A DNA stretch of 38,041 nucleotides from NCBI GenBank assembly GCA_049999725.1, contig JBNGIS010017744.1, positions 1 through 38,041 of the forward strand. Direction: 5' to 3'. The DNA is from Haplomitrium mnioides. Taxonomy: Eukaryota; Marchantiophyta; Haplomitriopsida; Calobryales. The notes below the pieces were generated by a model, which did not search any database, was not told the DNA's origin, and worked only from the letters and a program-made list of their open reading frames with translations. Each line of letters opens with the position of its first letter. Position 1 is the first letter of the stretch. Made by a program: the position numbers and the translations under genes. This document shows, in pieces, positions 11,098 through 21,008 of this stretch.

Positions 11098-11185
11098 ATC
11101 AGTACTTACACGTAGTGAATGCATTGTCTTATCTCTTACCTTGAACACTTGCACTTCTGCTTAATTTTTTTAATTTTGTTTTTAG
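11098..11185. other. Junction between element 1 and methyltransferase copy B
   Basis: The T-rich end resembles the intron 1 end of copy A, finishing TTTTTAG directly before exon 2 at 11186. No palindromic array and no exon 1 precede it, unlike copy A, so the upstream part of copy B was lost at this junction. Confidence 0.5.
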
Positions 11186-14100
11186 TTTACTCAATTTCTG
11201 GCAGATTTCGTCGATGGCTATAAAGACGCGAAGCGCGTTGAGCGCAATTTCATCAAGTTGGCTATCCATATCAAGATTTTGAAGCCCAAGCAAGGTGTTA
11301 ATATTCAACAACTAGTGTCGCATTTGAGTGCGGCAACATTTTTAGTTCATGCAGCAGGCCTTTCGGCCAAAAAAAGAAAGAAAGGAGGTGGAGCCAGTTA
11401 AGGCTCCCAAAATGAAGAAATAGACGATCCAAAAGAAAAAACCTATTCTAGTACCGGTCATTGAGGAGGAGCCAGCCCCCTCTCAATCTACAACAAGATC
11501 ATCTTCTGGTGCCCCTTCATCTTCATCACCAAGCAACTCGAGGCAAGAATCAAAGCTGGAGCCAAATCGGGCTCTAACATCAAGAGCAAAAAGACAATCC
11601 CACAATGAGTTGCAAACTTTCCAAGAAATAGAGCAGGTGGACACTCAAACAGTATTTGAGGAAGACAAAAACAAAACAAAAGAGTCTGCAATCCAGCGAT
11701 GTAGAGTTCGTGAAGAAACAGTCACTATTAGGTTGGAGAATTTGAATCTGCCAAAACTTGTAATGGACAACTCGGGATCTTTCTAGATTAGAAGGATGAA
11801 TGAAGATTTTGTTGACCTTTTAGCGCAAAAAATGCTTACAAATAAGTATGCACATAGTTTTTGCATTGTTGTTGTTGTTGACCTAAAGTGGGGGTTAAAA
11901 GACAAGTCAGAGTTTGATATTAGGAACCCTAACAAGTATTGCTACGAGATTGCAGGAGGAAATCACAATGCTATAGCAAGAGAGCTATTGCTCACAAAAT
12001 ATGGAGCGAAGAACCTGGTATTATCGCTATGCAATTGTTATGTGTATGTGGGTCTTACACCAACAAAGGCTTGCATTTTTGCAATTGATGACAACTACGA
12101 TCAGAGGTACATGCTAGAAATAACCTTAATTCAAAAGGTCAAATATTGACATCAAAGATTTGTGGAGAGTGGGATGGTGTCATCCTAGAAATTGAAAAGA
12201 GAATTGGTGCTGGAAACCTTGGAGATCAAACCCAAGTCAACACTTGAGAAGACAATCACTTCTTTAAACAACTGGTTCTAGTTGGCATTCCGAAGTGGTG
12301 AGTTCTCGGATCTACAACAGAGCATATTTTTGATATGGGAGAAGAATGTTGTTAAGGGCCAGAAGCCGAAGGCCAAGGGATCTTTTAGAATGGAGGACAT
12401 GAAGTGGATACCTTGGAGGTCCCTTCAGGGTCTTCTTGACAAAGTTAAAATTTCAGCTTTGAAAGGAGGCAAAGAGACATAAAGTTTTGGCAGTTATGGT
12501 AAAACGTTTTTGTTCAGAGGTTTACTACAATAGGTAAGAGGAAGCAAGAGAGTAGTACCCTCTCCACACTGAGGAGTCCAAGATGGCTGCTTTCTATTCA
12601 AGCTTTGAGAAGCTTTTGGTATGTTTTTCTTTTCACAGTACATTCATTTCCTTGGAGTTGCAGTGAATTTACTTTAAGTTGTCTTTGGTTTTGACAAAAT
12701 AGGTTTTGAGTCTTTTCGTGCAAGGACTGTGAAGTCCATGTGCACATGGACTTCTTAATCTCTTCATATCTTTACTTCATATTCCAAGCGCGCTTAGACT
12801 CCATAGTCTATACGCGCATGGACTTCTTAGTCTCTTTGTGGCTTTACTTCACAATCCAAGCGCGCATGGACTTCACAGTCCATGCGCAATCGGACTTTAA
12901 AGTCCATGCACGCAAGGACTGCATAGTGCTTCCCCTCTTAGACCTTGGAGTCCAAGCACACTTGTCTAGGAGGTTCATATGCGCATGGAGTCATAATTCC
13001 AAGCGGCATGTACAAAGAAGTCCATGCGCGCATGGACTGCGAAGTCCAAGCGGGATTGGGCTATCAATTCCTAGCACGCTAGGATTTTGAAGTCCATGCA
13101 CACTAGGATTGTGAAGTCCATGCGCGCATGGATGAGAAAGGACTTTGAAGTCCTAGCTCTCCTCAACATCAAAGTCCCAACACGCTTGAACTTTGAAGTC
13201 CTTAGGCGCCTTGACTTCATTGTCTATGCAAGCATGGAATTCAATGTCCATCTCTGGTCTTTAATTTCTTTTTGTCTCCTCATATTTTTTTTGTTTTTGA
13301 TGTATGCAAGGCGACAAAACATTCAAACGTCAGCTAGCAAAAAAATTGATAGCAGCTGCCAAAGGTAGAAAAAAATCAGGGGTCAAAGAAGCCCCATAAG
13401 ATCAAGATCAAGCTCCCACACTCGTTTCCTATCCTCTAGCTTTTCTTCTTTATTGCCAAAAAGCTAAAGAGTGGAAATCAAGGCAACAAAATGGTGTTGC
13501 ATCTCTTCCAACTGAAAGAGTTGTGAGAGACGAGGATGAGGGCTTATTGTCCAATGTCAATGGTCTCAACGTGGCATTTTACCAAGTCCATGGGGAGGCC
13601 AACGCTCAACAGTTGAAGGGCTTTGTGAAACTTAGGTGTTTCACTTTGGCGACTGCGGATATTCCTTACAGTTACAACCTTAAAAAGTGTAGGCATGATG
13701 ATTCTGAACCATTTTTTGAAGATGATATTTTTGACATGGTTTCATCTTTTGCAGTAATCACAACGTCAGATGTTTGATCTTTTGTAATTGTACATTCGTC
13801 ACAACAATTTGGCATCGTCGAGAATGCTCTTTCAGAAGTTTGTTGTGCAATTGACCACGACAGCTCGCAAGTTCTTCTTTGATTTTTTAGTTTTTAATTT
13901 CTCCTTTTTACTTTTTTTGCAATTTTTTTACAATGTTTGATTTGTTTGTTTTTCTTTTTACAAGGACAAAAGCAACATTCATCATTCTGGTGGTCCTAGA
14001 GTCGCAGATGCCCATGAGTATTGGACTGTGGGCTACTAGACGAAAGAAGAAAAGAGGAGCATTAGGCTTTTTAATTTGCAGCCTGCTCCTACGACTTGAC

Positions 14101-14600
14101 TACCTCGACAAATAATGTGTATTATTTTTTTTTGTCATGTGGTTTTGGCAAAACTTAAACATCGAAGAGATGATACTTCTGTCAATGTTTATCAAAAGCC
14201 GCAGGCTCTTTACAATTTTTTCATTGACCATTTGTCAACAGAGCAGAATTAGATCTTAGATCTTTGCTCTAGGTTTGGCACAGGCCTTGTTTAAGCTTGA
14301 AGGCTGATGTGAAACTTCATCCCAGTGGAATATAATAGACGTTAGTCTATCTTTATTCCCCAGAGAGTTTTGACGATAGCTTCCTTGCCATCCAATATGA
14401 CAGAGTCACAGATAGTCTATGCATACCACAAGGAACCTGTTCTTGCTAGTACTACAGGTACTACTAGTGATTTTGTTGCTATAACCGGGACTGGAAAGTC
14501 TCGACAGGACTCTCTAGTGGCTGCAGATGCTGAGCCATTGGATTTAGATGAGACAATTCCTCCCAAAGAGGATAGAGCTTGAGTATCTATTTGAAGAAAC
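11186..14600 (+). pseudogene. ParB-like/beta-class DNA methyltransferase gene (copy B), exon 2 to end
   Basis: Exon 2 (11186-12618) starts FTQFLADFVDGYKD after a TTTTTAG acceptor. It passes a Lys/Ser linker and reaches a ParB-like domain at about 11796-12150, with YEIAGGNH (GGNH at 11955-11966) and YVGLTPTKA, typical of ParB/sulfiredoxin-fold proteins. After intron 2 (about 12619-13310) the next exon contains LATADIPYSYN; DIPY at 13658-13669 aligns with catalytic motif IV (D/N/S-PP-Y/F/W) of amino methyltransferases. A further intron ends TTTTTACAAG near 13965 and leads to VADAHEYWTVGY. The last block has ILDLCSRFGTG at 14253-14285, motif I for S-adenosylmethionine binding, followed by PVEYNRR. 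Motif IV before I indicates the beta class (N4-cytosine or N6-adenine). Stops (for example after KMKK, GSF and STEQN), frameshifts and the Pro-to-Ile change in motif IV make this copy inactive. Fold assignments are by motif only. Confidence 0.72.
12731..13250. repeat. 24-bp palindromic array inside intron 2 of copy B
   Basis: About 20 degenerate units share the copy A motif, for example AAGTCCATGCGCGCATGGAC near 13018 and near 13115, and AAGTCCATGTGCACATGGAC near 12732. The step is mostly 24 bp with some longer spacers. The whole array lies between a donor at 12619 and an acceptor at 13309-13310. Open frames across it (repeats of ARMDF and KSMRAW) are by-products of the 24-bp period. Confidence 0.88.
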
Positions 14601-14831
14601 AATTTGCTCACAAAATATATGAGATGATCTCGTCCTTCCTTATTCAACTAACTGAGCACCGCTCCCCATTTTAAGTCTTTTCATCACGATTAAATTTTTT
14701 GTACCTAAGAATGGTTTGGAGTCATTTGCTAGTACAAGAATCATTTGGAGTCTTTGTGCACAACGCTTGGAGTCCATGTGCACATGAGCTTTAGCAATCT
14801 CTAGCCGCCTACGCTTTAGGGTTCTTTTTTA

Positions 14832-15160
14832 GAGTCTATACACATATAAGCTTTATAGTTCTCGTTCGGAGTCTATGCATGCATAAGCTTTAAGGTTCCT
14901 ATTTAGAGTCCTTGCACACATAAACTTTAGAGTTCTTGTTCAATGTCTATGTGTGCATAGGCTTTTGGGTTCTTGTTTAGAGTCTAGGCGCGCTTAGGCT
15001 TTAGGGTTTTTGTTCAAAGTCTACGCGTGCCTAGCTTTATTGTTCTTGTTCAGAGTCTATACACGTATAGGCTTTAGGATTCTTGTTTGGAGTTTATGCG
15101 TACATAGGCTTTATGGTTCTAGTTTGGATTCTTTGCTTGCTTAGGATTTAATAGCTACAA
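14832..15160. repeat. 37-bp tandem array, about 9 units, downstream of copy B
   Basis: Units start GAGTCTAT or a variant at 14832, 14869, 14906, 14943, 14980, 15017, 15053, 15090 and about 15126, so the step is 37 (twice 36). Each holds a palindrome such as CTATGCATGCATAAG or CTATACACGTATAGG followed by GCTTTAGGGTTCTTGTT. The step is not a multiple of 3, so the array is not coding. A less regular start is visible from about 14737. Confidence 0.9.
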
Positions 15161-15510
15161 TGCTCATAGTCTAGTTCAAAGTCCCTATACGAGTAGACAT
15201 CCATGTTGCATATAATTTGTTTCAAAAGAAGATATATGGTTTTTTTTATTTTTTAAGAATTTAGTGTATTCACAATAGTGTGAGATTTTAATAAAATATT
15301 TCAATTACTAAAATGCTTTTTATTGCGGGTGTTTATTATAAAGAAATTTTTTTAGTATAATGTCAATATAAAATACGCAATTTGTATTTCTAAAAAATGA
15401 TTTTCTTTGTGAAAAAAAGATCACAAACGTAAAATTGATGTTTTTCAATACCAAATCACAAAAAATAATATTTGCAACTACCAAGTGAAACAAGAATGCA
15501 ATAGCGGTTG
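15161..15510. other. AT-rich spacer
   Basis: Long A and T runs with no coding-like frame and no recognised repeat. It lies between the 37-bp array and the truncated gag fragment. Confidence 0.5.
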
Positions 15511-16167
15511 CTAGCAGTAATTAATTAGTCATGTTGTTCCACCATGTGCATTGCTTCTTCTAAATTGGTGTGCTCTCTCATTATAACTTCCATTCTTGTG
15601 CGAGGCTTCAATCCCCAAACAAAGCGGTCTAGTGCTTCTTCTTCTCTTATATCAAGAGCTTTCATAGTTGTATCTTGAAATTGTGTAACATAGCTTCTCA
15701 CTGTACCAAGTTTCTTTAATTCAGCCAATTGATCTCTAGCTATTTTTGAAGCATTTACAACCCTAAATCTTGAAATTGCTGTTTCTTTGAATTCACACCA
15801 AGAAATAATAGAAGCAAAAAATCCATGTTCTGCTTATTCTGTTTGATGTCTCCACCAAGTCTTTGCAACTCCTTCCAATTGACTTGCCGCAAATAGAATT
15901 CGTCGATTATCTCCTCTAATATTTGTAACTTCAAAATATTGTTGACATTAGAGTGTCAAGTTCTCACATGCATTACAAACCATCCTCCCATCATATGTTT
16001 TTGGCATTGGAAATCGCTTATAGCTCTTCTTCTTGAAAAGTTGCTCTTCTTTCATTTTTTTTAAATACATAAAAGATGTTCAAGACGTTGTTTCATTGTT
16101 TGAAACACGGCCTCTTGATTCTCAGTGCATTTGACCACAAAAAAAAGAGTTGTAGCTACAATACCAA
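15511..16167 (-). pseudogene. Ty3/gypsy gag fragment of element 3
   Basis: Minus-strand gag-like sequence contains VTQFQDTTMKALDIREEEAL and RFVWGLKPRTRMEVIM, the same protein as the gag at 23508-23786 in element 2. It follows directly on the LTR at 16168-16565. Similarity to element 2 stops near 15510 after VEQHD, so gag is truncated and pol is absent. A degraded initiator-Met PBS lies at 16151-16166, reading TGGTATTGTAGC on the minus strand. Confidence 0.8.
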
Positions 16168-16565
16168 TGTAAAAGAACTCAAAGACCAAAATCCAAACAA
16201 GTAAGAACTCATAGCAAACTCTAATAGAGTTCTTCAACCAAATGCCAATAAGCCAAGCAAAAGCCAAGCAACCAAAGAACCCAAGTGATTCGAGAGAAAC
16301 TCCAAAATGAGAAGTAGGGCTATAAAACCCTTCTATTTATACAAGAGAAGAAGGTGACGTCCTCCTTACTTCACTTACAAGTCACTTCCAATTTAAACCC
16401 TAAAAGGTTTCACTTAAAAGTCACTTTTAATTTTAACCCTAAAACTCTAAAAGTGACTTCGAAGGTAAGTAATCTAATCTCAACCCTAAAAGTGATCCGC
16501 TATAACTTCCTTTACTCCTCTCTATTTTCTTATAAATAACTAAACATCATGCTTGTATTATTACA
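16168..16565 (-). mobile_element. 5' LTR of element 3 (LTR family A), complete
   Basis: On the plus strand the LTR runs from TGTAAAAGAACTC (16168) to ATTACA (16565), 398 bp with TG...CA ends. It contains a TATA box (TATAAATAGAAGGG on the minus strand) near 16340 and repeated AAGTCACTT motifs. It abuts the RT fragment of element 2 at 16566 without the rest of its own element. Confidence 0.8.
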
Positions 16566-17362
16566 CTTTGTCTAGTAGATCTGTAAGTGGTGCAGCAATA
16601 TAAGCATAGTAATGAATGAATCTTTGACAAAAACTTGCTAATTTATTAAAATCTCAAACATCCTTTGCATACTTTGGTGTTGGCTACTATGCAAAAGCAT
16701 TAATTTTCTCTTTCTCCATCTTTTTGCCATCCGCAAACACTTTGTGGCCTAAATAAGTCACCAAATGCTTCCAAAACTCACACTTAGACTTCTTGGAATA
16801 AAACTTCCAATTGTGTAGTCTTTGCAATACTTCCTTGAGATGAGCACGATGCCCAACTTCATTTTTACTAAAAATAAGGATATTGTCCAAAAACACCAAC
16901 ACAAGTTTATCCAATAACCCATCAAAAACTCGATGCATTTGATCCATAAATATCTTCGAAGCATTAGTAAGGCCAAGTGTAAAAACCTTCCACTGAAAAT
17001 GCCCATACCTTGTGCAAAAAAATTGTCTTTGGTACATCACTTGGCTTGATAGGAATTTTCCAATAGCCACTTCAAAGATCCAACTTGGAAAAGAATCCTG
17101 CACCACTCAATTGATCCAACATATTATCAATACGAGATAGAGGATGAGCACTCTTCCGTATTTGATTGTTCAATCCTTGATAATTTGTATAGAAACAAAA
17201 TCCACCATCTTTTTTTGGTACAAAGAAAACCGAAGCTCCCCAAGGTGAAGTACTATGTTGAATGAAATCCTTCTCGAGAAGATCTATCAATGTCTTTCGA
17301 AGCTCCTCTACTTTTTGTGGTGAGAATCGAAATATAGATGGAGTATAAGAAGTACTTGCTGG
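16566..17362 (-). pseudogene. Chromovirus element 2, RT fragment left of the nested insertion
   Basis: The minus strand reads LLEKDFIQHSTSPWGASVFF, then GFCFYTNYQGLN, then the RT core with FLDNILIFSK and a distal part ending near 16566. It is very close to element 1 (10740-10030) and shares the FLDN change (codons 16882-16887). The RT is continuous in order with 22936-24423: the younger chromovirus lies between the two pieces. Confidence 0.85.
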
Positions 17363-17513
17363 TGTAAAAACTCTGGGCTAACTAATAGCATATGAAAATA
17401 CTCTTTGGCAAAACATATAGGCTCAACAAGAAAGGAAAAGAAAAGAGAGAAGAGAAAGAAATTTCTTACAAGACTTTTCAAACTCCCAAATGAGAGAGAA
17501 GGGCCAAGCCCTC

Positions 17514-17521
17514 TATTTATA
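17514..17521 (-). promoter_or_regulatory. LTR TATA box
   Basis: TATAAATAGAGGGC on the minus strand; the equivalent in the other LTR is 22630-22637. It is conserved in both LTRs and lies downstream of the heat-shock motifs in element orientation. Confidence 0.7.
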
Positions 17522-17582
17522 CTTCATTTACAAGACTTCACAAAGAAGTCACCTCAGTACTTAGGAACCTTTATTGGTTCCG

Positions 17583-17714
17583 TTCTAGAATCCTATATGC
17601 TTCTGGCGTTTTCTAGAAGCTTCTCTTCTAGAAGCTTCTTTCTTCATCTAGAAGCACCTCTAATCATCTCAAGCCTTCTACAAGCTTTTCTAAGCTTCTT
17701 CTTCTAGAAACTTC
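17583..17714. promoter_or_regulatory. Cluster of heat-shock elements in the 3' LTR
   Basis: Perfect TTCnnGAAnnTTC motifs occur at 17611-17623 and 17626-17638 (both TTCTAGAAGCTTC) and at 17702-17714 (TTCTAGAAACTTC), with a dimer TTCTAGAA at 17583-17590. In element orientation they lie about 60-200 bp upstream of the TATA box, the position expected of an enhancer bound by heat-shock factor. Function is inferred from motif and position only. Confidence 0.7.
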
Positions 17715-17783
17715 TTCTCTGCTAACTAACTTTAGCAATAACTAAATCTAGAGGTTTTGTTAAGTTAAACGGACCTCATTACA

Positions 17784-17793
17784 AACCTCCTCC
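17784..17793 (-). other. Polypurine tract of nested chromovirus
   Basis: The minus strand reads GGAGGAGGTT immediately before the 3' LTR start TGTAATGAGG. Position and composition fit the plus-strand primer of an LTR retrotransposon. Confidence 0.75.
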
Positions 17794-17795
17794 AT

Positions 17796-18305
17796 TTAAG
17801 ATGCAACATCCTTGTTGCAAGTACAATCGAAAGCAACTACCAATGATATAGTATTGCGAAGGTTAGCGAGAGGTTCCCAAGTGGCTTTGAACAAATGGTT
17901 CCCTTTCCACAACACCAAATATTCAGTGGCTTGCTTGCGCATGCAGTTGAAGATGCGCTTCTTGAGAATGCGTTCCACCTCGTATTATGTATGACCATCC
18001 ACCATCTCCGATAAAGGTGGAGATTCATATTGATTGGTAAACTGAGAAGAGCGACGCATGTAGTGATGAAGAAGCAAAACATGAAAAGTTGGATGAAGTT
18101 TCATATGGGCCGGTAAATCAAGCTTATAAGCTACAACTCCAACACGTTGAGAGATAGAGAAAGGCCTAATGAAACGTGCACTGACCTTACAAACACCAAG
18201 CATAGGCAAGTGAGTAGTAGACAACCACACTTTGTCGCCTACAACAAATGTCTCGTCCCGACAATAAGCATCATCATACTGTTTTTGACGATTTGGCGTA
18301 ATCAC
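17796..18305 (-). pseudogene. Nested chromovirus integrase C-terminus and chromodomain
   Basis: The minus strand encodes VGDKVWLST and KLDLPAHMKLHPTFHVLLL, the usual GPY/F-type C-terminal integrase region. It then has ERILKKR, ATEYLVLWKG and ATWEPLANL, the core of a chromodomain. The two blocks are out of frame with each other (break near 17985). Chromodomains in this position are thought to guide integration to histone-marked chromatin. Confidence 0.85.
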
Positions 18306-19144
18306 ACACTTGTCACGAGCAAGATGGACTTCACGATGGATTTGTTACACAAAATCTTGAGTAGCTTCAACTTTAAAAGGCATACTAGGTTGCAAACCCA
18401 TGGTGATCAAACTCTTTGACATCAAAGGGTGTTTGCCATAGGTAGGGAAGAAAAGAGTGGCCTTAGTTGAAGGATTGGCAGAGTTGTTGTAGGAAAACTC
18501 TACGGTAGTAACATGCCTCACTCCTCTTATTCCTCGAGTGTGAAGGCGCGCAACATATCTTCAATAGTATGATTTGTGCACTCTGTTTGACCATCTTATT
18601 TGGGATGATATGTCGTAGACATAGCTAGTTTAGTCTTGAAACATGAAAATATGCTCTTTCAAAATATACTTGCGAATTGGGTGCCTCAATCTAAAATGAG
18701 TGTTGAGGAGAGACCATGCTGAGAAAAGGCTGCCTTCAAATATAGTTGTGCTAACTCAAGAGATGTTATCGTCTTGGTAGTGGCTCAAATATAGATCATC
18801 TTGCTCAACATATCAACAAAAACCACCACAAAATCATGCCCTTGGGAAGTAGTTAGAAGTTCACAAACCAAATCCAAGCTCACATGTTCCCATCGTTGAT
18901 TGGGAATAAGAAGAGGTTGTAGAAGCCCAACAAGCTTTTGATTACTCTCTTTGTTCTACTAACATGCGAGATAACTTTGTACATACGCCTCCGTATCTTT
19001 AGTCATATTTGGCCAATAATAAGATCGTTGTAGTAACTCAAGTGTTTTTGTTATGCCCATATGTCATACCACAACTGTATCATAGACCTCTTGGAGCACA
19101 ATGGTGCAAAGTGATGAACCTTGAGGCACCCAAAGTCTTCCATT
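18306..19144 (-). pseudogene. Nested chromovirus integrase core, broken
   Basis: Minus-strand pieces in different frames include GHDFVVVFVDMLSK (first catalytic Asp), LILD with GTQFASIF (second Asp) and DGQTECTNHTIEDML (catalytic Glu). All three acidic positions can still be seen, but stops interrupt the reading frame several times. The zinc-binding H2C2 part lies at about 19010-19110 and is poorly preserved. Confidence 0.8.
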
Positions 19145-20501
19145 CTAGAAGAGTACGCCTCGAACCTCATAAAAGCACTTCTTGCTTTTTGCGACCTGAA
19201 TCTTCAAATCATGTCGAGTGGCTTCAACAAGTTGCTGCCACCACTTAGGTTGAACTGAAACCATTGAAACTTGATTAGCCTGAGGCATACGTGACAAAAG
19301 ATCTACTAGTTGATTTTTACCTTCCACATATACAATCTTCATATGGTATTTTTGACGCTTCTCCGCGCAACGAACTTGGCGCTTTGATAGATCCTTTTGT
19401 GTCTCCAAATAGATCAAAGGCTTGTGATCACTCTCTGCAATAAACTCCTTGTCACCCAAGTAGTGTTTCCAATGTTTGGTGGCAAGTATAGTGGCCAATT
19501 TTTCTCACTCTATTGTATGATAGTTCTGCTCTACAGCTTGCAGCTTCTTTGAGAAGAAAGCCATATGATGCCATCCATCCTCCCATTCTTGGAAGAAAAC
19601 TCCACCAACAACAACCCCTAAGGCATCCACCGCAATCTTGATAGGCATAGTTGGATCATACCACTTGAGGATAGGTGCATGAAGCAATGCATTCTTCAAG
19701 GTTTGAAAGGCTAACTCCTCTCGAGATCCCCATTTCAAACGTACATTTTTCCCAAGCAACTCAGTCTAGGCATGCACATTGCATACAAATTCTTTCACAA
19801 AGTGTGGATAAAAATCTGTCAAACCAAAAAATCCATGTAATTGGGTAACATCCTCTGGACCCATCCACCGTTGAACTGTGTTAACTTTATCTTGCATCAC
19901 TTGTATCCCTTGAACACTAGCACAATGGCCAAGATAATCTACTTCGAATCTTCCAAATTCGCACTTGGAAGGTTTTGCATATAATTCATTATCCTGTAGG
20001 ACCTGCAATACTTGCCGCAAGTGCTTTTGATGCTCAACAAGACTTTGGCTATAAATCAAAATATCATCAAGAAAAGCAATGACAAACTTGTCAAGAAATG
20101 GGCAAAAGATATCATTCATTAACCTCATGAATGTCGCAAGAGCATTAGTCAACCCGAATGGCATCACAAGATACTCAAAGGGGTCGTAACAACTTTGAAA
20201 GGCTGTTTTGAGAACATCTTCATGTGCCACCTGTATCTGTTGATAGCCACTATGCAAATCCAGTTTAGTGAAAAATTTAGCTCCGTGAAGTTGATCAAAT
20301 AAATCATCTATTAATGGAAATGGATATATTTTTTGTTTGTTGATTCAATGCTCTATAATAAATGCACATCCGCATGCTGCTATCCTTCTTCTTCACAAAC
20401 AAAAGAGAGGCACTATATGAAGAAATACTGGGTTGAATGAATCCTTTGGAAAGCAACTTTGCAACTTGTGCCTTGCATTCCTCAAGCTTATTTGGGCCCA
20501 A
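19145..20501 (-). pseudogene. Nested chromovirus reverse transcriptase and RNase H
   Basis: RT begins at 20501 ([30 protein letters not shown]). It continues at 20257-19766 with MPFGLTNALATF and the catalytic FLDDILIYS (Asp pair at 20063-20068) and LGH. RNase H runs 19759-19505 (KIAVDALGVVVGGVF) and 19498-19145 (SDHKPLIYL, LLSRMPQ). RT keeps both catalytic aspartates, in contrast to elements 1 and 2. Three frame breaks separate the blocks. Confidence 0.9.
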
Positions 20502-21008
20502 TCAATATGGTGCTTTGCAAGGGGGAATGCTTCATGGAGCTACCTCAATCTTGTGATCAATACACCTTTGAGGAGAAAGTTTAGAGGGTAGATTGTTTGG
20601 AAACACATCCTTGAGTTCCTCTAATATTCCATGAAACTTGTTTAGAGCTCATGGGTTATTATTTATGCTCACTATAGTCTTCTTCACATCTCGAATCAAC
20701 CCTAAAAATAAGAGATCCCTTGGATTGATGGCTTTAGTGCTTATAACAAAGAGTAATAGACTCCGCCCACCTGATCGAATATGATCTCCATAAATCTTCC
20801 ATTGCGGCATTATTAATGTCTTCATTCGCTAATCAACTTGAAGATTATGTTGCTTCATCCAATGCACTTCAAAAATAATATTATGGCGTGCAAGACGAAT
20901 CACTTTCCATTCTAATTTCTCCATATATTTACCCATCTGCAACTCGATGCTTTGGGGTAGAGTCTCAATCATCTCTGTTTGCTCATTTGGTAGTTCTACC
21001 TTCTCTTT

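Larger units (their letters stand above)
17363..17783 (-). repeat. 3' LTR of nested chromovirus
   Basis: Starts TGTAAAAACTCTGG and ends CTCATTACA. Compared with the other LTR it has an extra stretch of about 43 bp near 17384-17426 and lacks a duplicated CTTCT-rich segment. It contains a TATA box (17514-17521, minus strand) and heat-shock-type motifs at 17583-17714. Confidence 0.92.

Noticed and set aside
12740-13368. Plus-strand frames rich in ARMDF, KSMRAW and similar repeats, as a repetitive protein
   Set aside because: They arise from the 24-bp palindromic array, whose period is a multiple of 3, and lie between a donor at 12619 and an acceptor at 13309-13310. The array is intronic.
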